DNA from: Azoarcus sp.
Lineage (GTDB): Bacteria > Pseudomonadota > Gammaproteobacteria > Burkholderiales > Rhodocyclaceae
Direction: 5' to 3'
DNA length: 64,000 nucleotides
Assembly (NCBI GenBank): GCA_031272995.1
Contig: JAISSY010000042.1
Coordinates: forward strand, 1 to 64,000
Below, one piece after another: positions 1 through 11,700 of the stretch. Positions within the stretch are counted from its first letter, which is position 1, and every line of letters begins with the position of its first letter. The translations under genes and the position numbers were made by a program. Below the pieces are notes generated by a model. It had not been told where the DNA came from, did no database searches, and worked only from the letters and a program-made list of their open reading frames with translations.

Positions 1-123
1 TTTCGACCGTTCTGGCGCGCAGCCGCACGCCTTCGCCATGCTTTTTTCATTTTTAACATACATCATGGAGCGTCACTCGTCCTGACCGCGAAAATCCGCG
101 CACCTTGAAATCTGGAGCGCACG

Positions 124-1975
<1,852 letters not shown>

Positions 1976-1988
1976 GCGTCCAGACGAC

Positions 1989-2816
1989 ATGCGCCGCGAA
2001 GATTTTCCGATGCCGCCGCCGGCGGGGGGGAAAGGGGGTGGTGGAGCACCCTGGTACGCCCCCGTCGGCGGGGAGGAGGAAATCTTCGCCCACGCATGGC
2101 GCAACCGCCTGCCAGTACTCATCAAGGGGCCGACCGGTTGCGGCAAGACGCGCTTCGTTTCTCACATGGCGGCGACGCTCGGCGTGCCGCTTTTCACCGT
2201 TTCCTGCCACGACGACCTGACCAGCGCCGACCTCGTCGGCCGGCATCTGATCGTCGGCGGCGAAACCGTATGGTGCGACGGGCCGCTCACCCGCGCCGTG
2301 CGTCAGGGCGGCATCTGCTATCTCGACGAAATCGTCGAGGCGCGCAAGGACACCACCGTCGTGCTGCATCCGCTCGCCGACGACCGCCGCATCCTGCCCA
2401 TCGACCGCACCGGCGAGGTGTTGACGGCGCCGCCGTCGTTCATGCTCGTCGTCTCCTACAACCCCGGCTACCAGAATCTGTTGAAAGGGCTGAAACCCTC
2501 GACCCGACAACGTTTCGTCAGCCTGCGCTTCGATTTTCCCGACCCCGCGCGCGAGGCGGAAATCCTGCGCCGCGAAACCGGCTGCGACCCGGAGTTGGCG
2601 CGACGACTGGCCGGACTGGCGCAAGCCTTGCGCAACCTGCGCGACCACGATCTCGAAGAAGCGCCGAGCACGCGCCTGCTGATCTACGCCGCCACCCTGA
2701 CCCGCGCCGGCATGGCGCCGCTGGAAGCCTGCCGCGTCGCCGTCGTCGAGAGCCTCACCGACGACATCGACGTCGCCGAGGCTTTGCTGGAAGTGGCTCG
2801 CGCCACTTTCGATTGA
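1989..2816 (+). CDS. norQ: NorQ, MoxR-type AAA+ ATPase for NO reductase activation
   Basis: AAA+ ATPase of the CbbQ/NirQ/NorQ family that works with the von Willebrand protein NorD to insert or activate the non-heme iron of NO reductase in the cytoplasm. Walker A GPTGCGKT is at 47-54 and Walker B YLDE ends at D113-E114; the protein has 275 residues. The family core starts near WYAPVGGEEEIF (residue 22). The first 20 residues are an unusual Met/Pro/Gly-rich extension encoded by a G-run tract, so the true start (ATG 1989 or ATG 2010) is uncertain; neither has a strong ribosome site. It sits 13 bases after norB and 10 before norD. Confidence 0.93.
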   Translation: MRREDFPMPPPAGGKGGGGAPWYAPVGGEEEIFAHAWRNRLPVLIKGPTGCGKTRFVSHMAATLGVPLFTVSCHDDLTSADLVGRHLIVGGETVWCDGPLTRAVRQGGICYLDEIVEARKDTTVVLHPLADDRRILPIDRTGEVLTAPPSFMLVVSYNPGYQNLLKGLKPSTRQRFVSLRFDFPDPAREAEILRRETGCDPELARRLAGLAQALRNLRDHDLEEAPSTRLLIYAATLTRAGMAPLEACRVAVVESLTDDIDVAEALLEVARATFD

Positions 2817-2826
2817 GGCGAACGCG

Positions 2827-4683
2827 ATGGAAGAAGCGATTGGCCGCCTCTGGCACCGACTCGTCACCCGCGCCGCCGACGGCACGCACCCGCAGGCCGC
2901 CGCGCGGCTAAAAGACCTCTCGCGCCCGCTGGCGATTTTCTTCCGCGCTCTGGGCGGCGACCCCGGTTTGCGGCTGGCTTCCGCCACTGCGGAACGCCCC
3001 GGTCATCGTCGCCGCTGGCTGGCGCGCGTCGCGGGCAGCGGCGAACGGTTGTTTCCGTCGCGCCGCGACCATGAAGCGCTGCGGCTGCCGCCGGTCATCG
3101 ACGCCTTTCCCGACGCGGCGCTCAACCGCGACGCCTATTTCTGGCTGGCGGCGCTCGCCGCCGAACTCGACGCTGAGACGCCGCCGCGCCGACACGGCGA
3201 CGACGCCTCGCATCGCAACCAGCGCGCAACCTTGCGCGTGCTGCGCGACTGGCCGGGCATGGCGCGGCGCTATCGCCGACTGGTGGACGCTTACCTGCCC
3301 CGCCGCCGCGCGCCGCGAGAGTTGCCTGACGCCGAAGCGCGGCGCGAAGCGGCGATTCAACAGGCGCTGCGCGCCCCCGGCAGCGTCGAACGCTGGCCCG
3401 ACGTGCCCGCCAAGACCCCACCCGGCGAACCGGTGCTGCTGTGGCTGCGCCCCGACTCCGGCGAGCGCGTCGCGGCGCGCAGCGCCGAAGCGTCGGACGC
3501 GGCCGGCGCGCCGCACGGTGAAACCAAAGACGGCGGAGAAGCGACGCACAAGGCCGAACGCGCCGACGCGCCGCGCGACAAGCACGGTCTGCTGTTGCCC
3601 TTCCGCGCCGAAAGCCTGCTGTCGCTGGCCGAGTTTTTCCGCATTAACCGCAGCGTCGACGACGACGGCGAACCCGACCCTGAGGCAGCGCAAGACCTCG
3701 ACCAACTCGCCATCGCGCCGACGCGGAACGGCGAGCGCCTCGCCGCGCGCGTGCGTTTCGACCTCGACCTGCCTTCCGCCGCCGAAGACGACGACCGCAT
3801 CGGCGTCGGCATCGCGCTGCCGGAATGGGATTACCGCAAAAACCTGCTGCGTCCGAACCACGTCTTCGTGCAGGACATGCTGCCGCGCCACGCCGTGCCC
3901 TCGCCGCTGCCGCCGCGACTGGCGCCCACCGCGCGCCGCTTGCGCGAACGCTTCGCCCTGCTGCGCGCCGGCCGTCGCTGGGCGAAGGCGCGCCCCGACG
4001 GCAGCGAACTCGATCTCGACGCCGTGGTGCGCGCCCACACCGACCGCGCCTGCCGCCGCACGCCGGGCGAAAACCTGCACATGGCGCTGGAGCGGCGCGA
4101 ACGCGATCTCGCCTGCCTGCTGCTGGCGGATTTGTCGCTGTCGACCGACGCGTGGGTGTCGAACGAGGCGCGCGTCATCGACGTCATCCGCGACGCGCTG
4201 CTGCTGTTCGGCGAAGCCTTGCGCGCCACCGGCGACCGTTTCGCGCTGTGCGGGTTCTCGTCGGTGAAGCGCCACCACGTGCGCTTCCAGCGCCTGAAGG
4301 ATTTTTCGGCGCCGTTCGACGCGCGCGCGCGCGGACACATCGAAGCCATCCGCCCCGGCTACTACACCCGTCTGGGCGCGGCCATCCGTCGCGCCAGCCG
4401 CATGTTGGAGCAGGAACCCGCCGCGCGCCGGCTGCTGCTCATCCTCTCCGACGGCAAGCCCAACGACCTCGATCTCTACGACAGCCGTTACGGCATCGAA
4501 GACACGCGCATGGCGGTCGTCGAAGCGCGCCGTGCCGGCCTGTTGCCGTTTTGTCTGACCATCGACCGCGACGGCGGCGATTACCTCAAGCGCCTGTTCG
4601 GCCCCAACGGCTACGCGATGCTGCGTCGTCCCGAAGACCTGCCGCACCGGCTTCCCATGTTGTACGCCCAACTGACGAGATGA
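2827..4683 (+). CDS. norD: NorD, von Willebrand factor A domain activator of NO reductase
   Basis: Cytoplasmic partner of NorQ; CbbO/NorD-type proteins recruit the ATPase to its target enzyme. The 618-residue protein has a long, divergent alpha-helical N-terminal part, an acidic and charged middle (about 215-300), and a C-terminal VWA domain with a metal-dependent adhesion motif DLSLST at 435-440 and a later LSDGKPND. Length and position directly after norQ fit NorD. Codon use is strongly GC-biased like its neighbours. The start ATG at 2827 follows the norQ stop by 10 bases, so the pair is very likely translated from one transcript. Confidence 0.93.
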   Translation: MEEAIGRLWHRLVTRAADGTHPQAAARLKDLSRPLAIFFRALGGDPGLRLASATAERPGHRRRWLARVAGSGERLFPSRRDHEALRLPPVIDAFPDAALNRDAYFWLAALAAELDAETPPRRHGDDASHRNQRATLRVLRDWPGMARRYRRLVDAYLPRRRAPRELPDAEARREAAIQQALRAPGSVERWPDVPAKTPPGEPVLLWLRPDSGERVAARSAEASDAAGAPHGETKDGGEATHKAERADAPRDKHGLLLPFRAESLLSLAEFFRINRSVDDDGEPDPEAAQDLDQLAIAPTRNGERLAARVRFDLDLPSAAEDDDRIGVGIALPEWDYRKNLLRPNHVFVQDMLPRHAVPSPLPPRLAPTARRLRERFALLRAGRRWAKARPDGSELDLDAVVRAHTDRACRRTPGENLHMALERRERDLACLLLADLSLSTDAWVSNEARVIDVIRDALLLFGEALRATGDRFALCGFSSVKRHHVRFQRLKDFSAPFDARARGHIEAIRPGYYTRLGAAIRRASRMLEQEPAARRLLLILSDGKPNDLDLYDSRYGIEDTRMAVVEARRAGLLPFCLTIDRDGGDYLKRLFGPNGYAMLRRPEDLPHRLPMLYAQLTR

Positions 4684-4686
4684 ATC

Positions 4687-5949
4687 ATGGATGACAGAAA
4701 CGATTTCGCAGCCGCCATGCGCCACGATTGCGCCGCTCATTTCGGCTCGTCCCGCCCGCGCTTCCGCGTGCTCATGCTCCCCGCGCTGCTGGCGCTCGTC
4801 GTCGGCGTGCTCGCCGGTCTGGCGCGTCTGGGCTGGGAGTTCGTGCCGCCGCGGGTGGCCGACTACGCCGCTTGGCACGGGGCGCTGATGATCACCGGCT
4901 TCTTCGGCACCGTCGTCGGCATGGAAAAAGCGGTGGCGCACGGCGGCGTCTGGCCGTACATCGCGCCGCTTTTGTCCGGCGCCTGCGCCGTCGTCCTCCT
5001 CGCCGGCGGGCCGATTACCGTGGCTGCGGCGCTGGCGGTGGCCGCCGCGTGCGTGTTCTACGCGATCGCGATGTCGAGCTTCGCCCACGACGATTCGCTG
5101 TACGCCGTCATTGCGATGCTGGGCGCTTTTTGCTGGCTGGCGGGCAACGCCGCTTGGCTGGTCAAGGGCAGCGGCAACGGTCTTTTCGAGGCGTGGCTCG
5201 CTTTCATCGTGCTCGTCATCGCCGGGGAACGTCTCGAACTGTCGCGTTCCCGCTCCGTACCCATCTGGGCGCACTGCTTTTTTGGGCTCGCCGTTCTCGC
5301 CGTGTTGGTGGGTTCGATGTTCGGGCTGCTGGACGAACCGGTGGGCTCGCTGGTTTTCAGCGCCGGGCTGCTCGGACTCGCGCTCTGGCTGCTTTGTTTC
5401 GACGGTGCGCCGCGCAAGCTCGGCAGCGGCGGGCTATCCGGTTTCATCGCCGTCTGTCTGAGCGGCGGATACGTTTTCCTCGCTTTCGGAGCCATTGCCG
5501 GCCTCGGAGGCGCACTGGAGGCGGAGCATCGCTGGCGCGACACAGCGATGCACGCCATTACCGTCGGCTTTATTTTCTCGATGGTATTGGGGCACGCACT
5601 CATCGTGTTGCCGACGGTGGCCCGCATCCATGTGCCGTTCGGAGGTTTCTTCTACCTGCCGCTGGCGACCTTGCATCTGTCGCTCGTTCTGCGCATCGCG
5701 GGCGCCATGCTGGAGAAAGCGGAATGGGTGCGCTGGGGCGCGCTCGGCAACGGTGCGGCGCTGGCGCTGTTCGCGCTCACGGTGATCGTCGCGTTGCTTG
5801 TCGCTTCCACTACCCCTCGTAGCGCCGCAACTTCTCCACGTCGGGAATATGAATTTCCCGTCCGCGTACGTTTAGAAGGCCGGAATCCGCCAGTTCGTGG
5901 AGAATGCGCGAGAAGTGTTCCTGCGTCATGTTCAGCCGCGAAGCGATGA
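4687..5949 (+). CDS. polytopic membrane protein of the nor cluster (NnrS-like, unassigned)
   Basis: Integral membrane protein of about 10-11 hydrophobic segments spread over residues 30-375, starting 3 bases after norD and so probably in the nor operon. Histidines sit within or at the ends of membrane segments, in WHGALMITGFFGTVVGMEK and in HAITVGFIFSMVLGHALIVLP, reminiscent of heme- or metal-binding NnrS and heme-copper-oxidase-like proteins, but it lacks the NnrS signature seen in the gene at 13914. Function is not known to me; a role in NO handling is inferred only from position. The last 46 residues (from about 5810) are hydrophilic and are encoded opposite the 3' end of the dnr-type gene, so the natural stop may have been lost by a frameshift. 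Confidence 0.8.
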   Translation: MDDRNDFAAAMRHDCAAHFGSSRPRFRVLMLPALLALVVGVLAGLARLGWEFVPPRVADYAAWHGALMITGFFGTVVGMEKAVAHGGVWPYIAPLLSGACAVVLLAGGPITVAAALAVAAACVFYAIAMSSFAHDDSLYAVIAMLGAFCWLAGNAAWLVKGSGNGLFEAWLAFIVLVIAGERLELSRSRSVPIWAHCFFGLAVLAVLVGSMFGLLDEPVGSLVFSAGLLGLALWLLCFDGAPRKLGSGGLSGFIAVCLSGGYVFLAFGAIAGLGGALEAEHRWRDTAMHAITVGFIFSMVLGHALIVLPTVARIHVPFGGFFYLPLATLHLSLVLRIAGAMLEKAEWVRWGALGNGAALALFALTVIVALLVASTTPRSAATSPRREYEFPVRVRLEGRNPPVRGECARSVPASCSAAKR

Positions 5950-6502
5950 CGTTCTTGCCGATGGAGAGCTTCACGGTGCGGACGTTCCCGGTTTCTTCGT
6001 CGGTCGGTTCGCGCAGCAGGTAGCCGATGATGCGCTGCTTGCCGGAGTGGAACGAATAATCCTCCACGTCGCTCACCAACTGGTGCAGACGCTTGGAAAG
6101 CCCGGCGAGCATCTTGCGCGCCAGCTTCGGATCGCGCTCCAGTTCGGCGAAAACCACCGCCTTGGGGAAATACAGAATCCACGAATCGGCCAGCGCCTGC
6201 GAATACACGACGTAGGGCTTCTCCATGAACATCAGCGCTTCGCCGAAGGTCTGGTTGGGGCGGATGACCTCCACCACTTTCTCGTAACCGTCGGGCGAGA
6301 CGAAGGCGAGCTTGATCTGGCCGACCAGCAGCAGATGGAAGCCGTTGCATTCGTCGCCCTTGTTGAACAGGGTCTGCCCCTTGTCCAGCCGAATCTCGCG
6401 CATGTCTTGGGTCAGGCGCGCAATCTCCGCGGTGGAAAGTCCCTCGAACAGCGGCAATTTGGCGAAGACGGCATCGATGTCGAGTTTCGTTCTGGTCGGC
6501 AT
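5810..6502 (-). CDS. dnr: CRP/FNR-family transcriptional regulator, Dnr/Nnr type
   Basis: Predicted NO-responsive activator of denitrification genes. The 230-residue protein has an N-terminal cyclic-nucleotide-type beta-roll, a long dimerisation helix, and a C-terminal winged helix-turn-helix around LSIGKNVIASRLNMTQEHFSR. It has one cysteine and lacks the N-terminal cysteine cluster of oxygen-sensing FNR, which favours the Dnr/Nnr branch; the exact subgroup is inferred. I chose ATG 6502 because a GGGGA ribosome site lies 4 bases upstream; an in-frame start at 6547 would overlap the preceding gene. It lies 32 bases downstream of the uroporphyrinogen methyltransferase gene on the same strand and converges with the nor cluster. 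Confidence 0.88.
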   Translation of the reverse strand: MPTRTKLDIDAVFAKLPLFEGLSTAEIARLTQDMREIRLDKGQTLFNKGDECNGFHLLLVGQIKLAFVSPDGYEKVVEVIRPNQTFGEALMFMEKPYVVYSQALADSWILYFPKAVVFAELERDPKLARKMLAGLSKRLHQLVSDVEDYSFHSGKQRIIGYLLREPTDEETGNVRTVKLSIGKNVIASRLNMTQEHFSRILHELADSGLLNVRGREIHIPDVEKLRRYEG

Positions 6503-6534
6503 GGTGTCCCCTGCGCAGGGGGGAAGGGCTGCGC

Positions 6535-7350
6535 TTATGAAAACCATTGTAGCCTCTCGTGCAGCCGAACCACGCTACCCACCACGATGAGCGCGGGCGG
6601 TTCGATGTTGGCCGCGCGCAACTGCGCCGGGAATTCGCTCAAGGTCGAGAACAGCGCCGTCTGCGTCGGCAACGTGCCGTGACGCACCACCGCCACCGCC
6701 GTGTCGGCGGACAGGCCGTGCGCCGTCAGTTGGCGCGCGATTTCCTCGGCGGCGCCGACGCCCATGTAGAACACCAACGTCTGACAGGAATGCGCCAACG
6801 CCTTCCAGTCGAGATCGAAACCGTCGCGTTTGCGGTGGCCGGTGACGAAGGTGAGCATCTGCGCATGGTCGCGGTGGGTGAGCGGAAAGCCGGCGTAGGC
6901 GGCGCAACCCGAAGCGGCGGTGACGCCGGGCGTCACCTCGAAAGGCACCCCCGCCGCCGCCAGCGCTTCGAGTTCCTCGCCGCCGCGTCCGAAGATGAAG
7001 GGGTCGCCGCCCTTGAGGCGCACGACGGAAAGGTTTTCCCGCGCCAGCGCCAGCAGCAATTCGTTGATTTCCGGCTGCGGCAGGGTATGGCGCGAAGACT
7101 GTTTGCCGGCGTAGATCAGCCGCGCGTCGGGACGCGCCAACGCCACGATGCCCTCGCCCACCAGATGGTCATACACGATGGCGTCCGCCGAGGCGATCAG
7201 GCGCGCGGCCTTCAGCGTCAATAGTTCCGGGTCGCCGGGGCCGGCGCCGACGAGCCAGACCTTGCCGGGTTGCAAGTTCTCTCGCGACAGCGAGATGCCG
7301 GAAATTTCAGGCGAATAGCTATTCGGATTCTTTTCCATATGGATGGGCAT
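6535..7350 (-). CDS. cobA: uroporphyrinogen-III C-methyltransferase (SUMT, CobA/NirE)
   Basis: SAM-dependent enzyme that methylates uroporphyrinogen III at C-2 and C-7 to give precorrin-2, the shared precursor of siroheme, cobalamin and heme d1. The 271-residue protein shows the family N-terminal motif LVGAGPGDPELLTLKA, the GGDPFIFGRGGEE motif and the central VTPGVTAASG. It is the short CobA/NirE form without the CysG dehydrogenase-ferrochelatase half. Its position divergent from nirS and next to the Dnr-type regulator suggests it serves d1 heme synthesis, in which case nirE would be the apt name. ATG 7350 and ATG 7338 (after MPIH) are both possible starts. Confidence 0.93.
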   Translation of the reverse strand: MPIHMEKNPNSYSPEISGISLSRENLQPGKVWLVGAGPGDPELLTLKAARLIASADAIVYDHLVGEGIVALARPDARLIYAGKQSSRHTLPQPEINELLLALARENLSVVRLKGGDPFIFGRGGEELEALAAAGVPFEVTPGVTAASGCAAYAGFPLTHRDHAQMLTFVTGHRKRDGFDLDWKALAHSCQTLVFYMGVGAAEEIARQLTAHGLSADTAVAVVRHGTLPTQTALFSTLSEFPAQLRAANIEPPALIVVGSVVRLHERLQWFS

Positions 7351-7426
7351 TTTCGCGGCTCGTATTCGAAAATAAAAGATGCCGATTCAAAAATACTTGC
7401 CGCATATTCGACGATGAAAAAACGCT

Positions 7427-7443
7427 AAGTTATTTAATAACTT
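7427..7443. promoter_or_regulatory. 17-bp palindrome between cobA and nirS (operator-like)
   Basis: AAGTTATTTAATAACTT has two perfect 8-base arms around one central base, in an AT-rich island within GC-rich DNA. It is 9 bases upstream of the degenerate Dnr box and lies between divergently transcribed cobA and nirS. Symmetry and location suggest a second regulator binding site; which protein binds is not known from the sequence. Confidence 0.5.
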
Positions 7444-7452
7444 GCTGTGTAT

Positions 7453-7466
7453 TTGAACTTTAACAA
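7453..7466 (+). promoter_or_regulatory. degenerate Dnr/FNR-type box upstream of nirS
   Basis: TTGAACTTTAACAA fits the core pattern TTG-N8-CAA and differs from the full TTGAT-N4-ATCAA consensus by one base in each half. It lies 101 bases before the nirS start. With an activator centred near -41.5, transcription would start near 7501. The Dnr-type regulator encoded at 5810-6502 is the natural candidate to bind it. Confidence 0.5.
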
Positions 7467-7500
7467 AAATCAAGGAAACCTTATTTGCACTTCGTCATGA

Positions 7501-9213
<1,713 letters not shown>

Positions 9214-9237
9214 GCATGTGAGACGAGGCTCCCGGCG

Positions 9238-9567
9238 ATGCGAAAGACGACTCTGGCTTTGGTCATGAAGCTGGCGGCGTCCTTCGCATTCGCCGGAGAG
9301 TCTCCCCCCGCGCCGCCCCCCGACCGCCAAAGAGAGCTGGTGCAATTTGTGCGTCAGGACTGCGGTGCTTGCCACGGCCTCGGACTAGCTGGTGGTCTGG
9401 GGCCGTCTCTTTTGCCGTCGGCACTGGAGCAATGGCCGCCCGAGGCGCTCGCGCTCACCATCCATGAAGGACGACCCGACACGCCGATGCCGCCTTGGCG
9501 CCGCTTCCTCAGCGAAGCCGAAACCCTGTGGATCGCCCAACGGTTGAAGGAAGGTTTTCCGCGATGA
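9238..9567 (+). CDS. nirC: NirC, small periplasmic c-type cytochrome
   Basis: Small monoheme cytochrome (109 residues) of the c55x type found in nir operons, able to donate electrons to NirS and implicated in d1 heme maturation. The N-terminus (about 1-19) is a short signal peptide, the heme motif CGACH is at 42-46 and M84 in TPMPPW is the likely axial methionine. It begins 24 bases after nirS, and its stop overlaps the nirF start as ATGA, so nirC and nirF are translationally linked. Confidence 0.9.
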   Translation: MRKTTLALVMKLAASFAFAGESPPAPPPDRQRELVQFVRQDCGACHGLGLAGGLGPSLLPSALEQWPPEALALTIHEGRPDTPMPPWRRFLSEAETLWIAQRLKEGFPR

Positions 9568-10736
9568 CCCCACTGCGCCTCTTTCTCGTTTTCTTCGTCT
9601 GCGCGCTCTGCATCGCGTGCGGCAACGCGCCGCTGCGCGGCGCCGGCGATCTGGGAATCGTCGTCGAGCGCGAAAGCGGCTGCGTCACACTCGTCGACAC
9701 CAGCGCCCGCGCCGCCTATGGCCGCGTTTGCGGGTTGGGCGACCTGTCGCACGCCCACGCCGTGTTCTCGCGCGACGCCCGCTACGCCTACGTGTTCGGA
9801 CGCGACGGCGGCCTGACCAAAGTCGACTTGCTCGCCGCGCGCATCGCCCGTCGCATCGTGCAATCCGGCAACGCCATCGGCGGCGCGATTTCGCAGAACG
9901 GACGGCTGGTGGTGGCGCAGAACTACGTTCCCGGCGGCATCAAGGCGTTCGATGCCGACACGCTCGATTTCGTCGCCGAGGTGCCGGCCGAGTACGCGCC
10001 GGGGTTGTTCTCAAAGGTGGTTGGGTTGGCCGACGCGCCGGGGCAGCGCTTCGCCTACGCGCTGTTCGACGGCGGCGAAATCTGGGTGAGCGACTTCAGC
10101 GACCCCAGACATCCGACGACGCGACGCTTCCCCGCCGGACGCCAGCCTTACGACGGACTGGTGACGCCCGACGGACGCCATTACCTCGCCGGCCTGTTCG
10201 GCGAAGACGGCGTGGCGCTGCTCGACCTCTGGCGACCGGACGAAGGCAGCCGCAAGATTCTCATCGGCTACGGCGCGCACGACGAAAAAATGCCGGTCTA
10301 CAAAATGCCGCACCTGCGCGGCTGGGCGCTGGCCAGCGGCAAGGCGTGGCTGCCCGCCGTCGGCCACAACGAAGTCATCGCGCTCGACGCCGCGAACTGG
10401 CATCAGGCCGCCCGCATTCCCGTGCGAGGCCAGCCGGTGTTCGTCATGGCGCGTCCGGACGGCCGGCAGGTGTGGGTGAACTTCGCCCTGCCCGACAACG
10501 GCAAGGTCGACGTCATCGACACGCTCAACGGCCGCGTGATGCGACGGCTGGAGCCGGGTCACGCCATCCTGCATCTCGAATTCACCCCGCGCGGCGAGGA
10601 AGTGTGGCTGTCGGCGCGCGACGACGACAAGGTGACGGTGCTCGACACCGAAACTTTCGCCCCGCTCGCCACCCTGCCGGTGCCGCGTCCCTCCGGCATT
10701 TTCTTTACCAGTCGCGCCCATCGCATCGGGTTCTGA
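9564..10736 (+). CDS. nirF: NirF, heme d1 biosynthesis protein
   Basis: Periplasmic protein needed for a late step of heme d1 formation (conversion of a didecarboxysiroheme-derived intermediate). The 390-residue protein has a hydrophobic N-terminal signal ending in a cysteine at about residue 19 (CIAC-G), compatible with a lipoprotein though not a perfect lipobox, followed by a propeller fold related to the NirS d1 domain. Family features include GDLGIVVERESG near the start and PSGIFFTSRAHRIGF at the end. ATG 9564 overlaps the nirC stop by 4 bases. It lies 4 bases before nirD-L. Confidence 0.93.
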   Translation: MTPLRLFLVFFVCALCIACGNAPLRGAGDLGIVVERESGCVTLVDTSARAAYGRVCGLGDLSHAHAVFSRDARYAYVFGRDGGLTKVDLLAARIARRIVQSGNAIGGAISQNGRLVVAQNYVPGGIKAFDADTLDFVAEVPAEYAPGLFSKVVGLADAPGQRFAYALFDGGEIWVSDFSDPRHPTTRRFPAGRQPYDGLVTPDGRHYLAGLFGEDGVALLDLWRPDEGSRKILIGYGAHDEKMPVYKMPHLRGWALASGKAWLPAVGHNEVIALDAANWHQAARIPVRGQPVFVMARPDGRQVWVNFALPDNGKVDVIDTLNGRVMRRLEPGHAILHLEFTPRGEEVWLSARDDDKVTVLDTETFAPLATLPVPRPSGIFFTSRAHRIGF

Positions 10737-10740
10737 AGCC

Positions 10741-11700
10741 ATGAACGCCGCCGCTTTCCATCTGTTGAACGATTTCCAGCGCGATTTCCCGCTCTGCGCG
10801 CGTCCGTTTGCGCGAATCGGGCAGCGCGTCGGACTCTCCGAGACGCAAGTGCTCGACGAGTACGTCCACCTGCGCCACGAAGGCAAGATTGGTCGCATCG
10901 GCCCGGTGTTCGCGCCGCACTGTTTCGGCGCCTCGACGCTGGCGGCGATGCGCGTGCCGCCCGCCGAACTGGAAGCGACTGCCGCGCGCGTCGACGCCTT
11001 CGCCGCCGTCAATCACGACTACGAACGCGAGCACCGCTGGAATCTGTGGTTCGTCGTCACCGCCGCCGACCGGACACGACTGGTCGCGACGCTGAACGAC
11101 ATTTCGGCCAGCGCCGGACGCCCGCTCATCAGCCTGCCCATCGTGCGGGCGTTTCACGTCGACCTCGGCTTTCCGCTCGACGGCGCGCGCGGCGATGCCC
11201 GGCCGCCGCGCGCGCCGTCGACGGTGACGACGAGCGCGCGCGAACGTCGGCTGGTCGCCGCCCTGCAGGACGGTCTGCCGCTGGAGCCGCGTCCGTTCGC
11301 GCGCGTGGCGGAGCGTGCCGACATGAGCGAAGAAGACACCGTGATACAACTGGCGCGCTGGCTGCACAGCGGCGCGGTGCGGCGCGTCGGCGTGGTGGTG
11401 CGCCACCGCGCCGTCGGCTACGTCGCCAACGCCATGCTGGTGTTCGACGCGCCCGACGACGCCGCCGCGCGCATCGGCGAAGCGCTCGCCGCCGACGGCG
11501 AAGTGTCGCTGTGCTACTTGCGCCGCCGCGCCGCGCCGCACTGGCCTTACAACCTTTTCTGCATGATTCACGGCCACGCGCGCGACGAAGTCGCCGCCGG
11601 CATCGAGCGCCTGCGCGAACGCCACGGCATCGCGCACCTGCGCCACGAAATCCTGTTTTCGCGCCGCTGCTTCAAGCAAACCGGAGCGCGCTATGTCTGA
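10741..11700 (+). CDS. nirD: NirD-NirL fusion, siroheme decarboxylase subunit
   Basis: AsnC/Lrp-fold protein of 319 residues that joins two siroheme decarboxylase subunits. Residues 1-150 are NirD-like, with NHDYEREHRWNLWFVV; residues 165-319 are NirL-like, with HWPYNLFCMIHG and the family ending LFSRRCFKQTG. With NirG and NirH it removes two carboxyl groups from siroheme to make 12,18-didecarboxysiroheme for heme d1. The Lrp-type winged-helix parts are kept as folds, but regulation is not their job here. The 3' end overlaps nirG by 8 bases. Confidence 0.92.
   Translation: MNAAAFHLLNDFQRDFPLCARPFARIGQRVGLSETQVLDEYVHLRHEGKIGRIGPVFAPHCFGASTLAAMRVPPAELEATAARVDAFAAVNHDYEREHRWNLWFVVTAADRTRLVATLNDISASAGRPLISLPIVRAFHVDLGFPLDGARGDARPPRAPSTVTTSARERRLVAALQDGLPLEPRPFARVAERADMSEEDTVIQLARWLHSGAVRRVGVVVRHRAVGYVANAMLVFDAPDDAAARIGEALAADGEVSLCYLRRRAAPHWPYNLFCMIHGHARDEVAAGIERLRERHGIAHLRHEILFSRRCFKQTGARYV

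Noticed and set aside
1-123. Dnr box upstream of norC
   Set aside because: No TTG-N8-CAA dyad resembling the consensus is visible in the 123 bases available; the site may lie outside the window.
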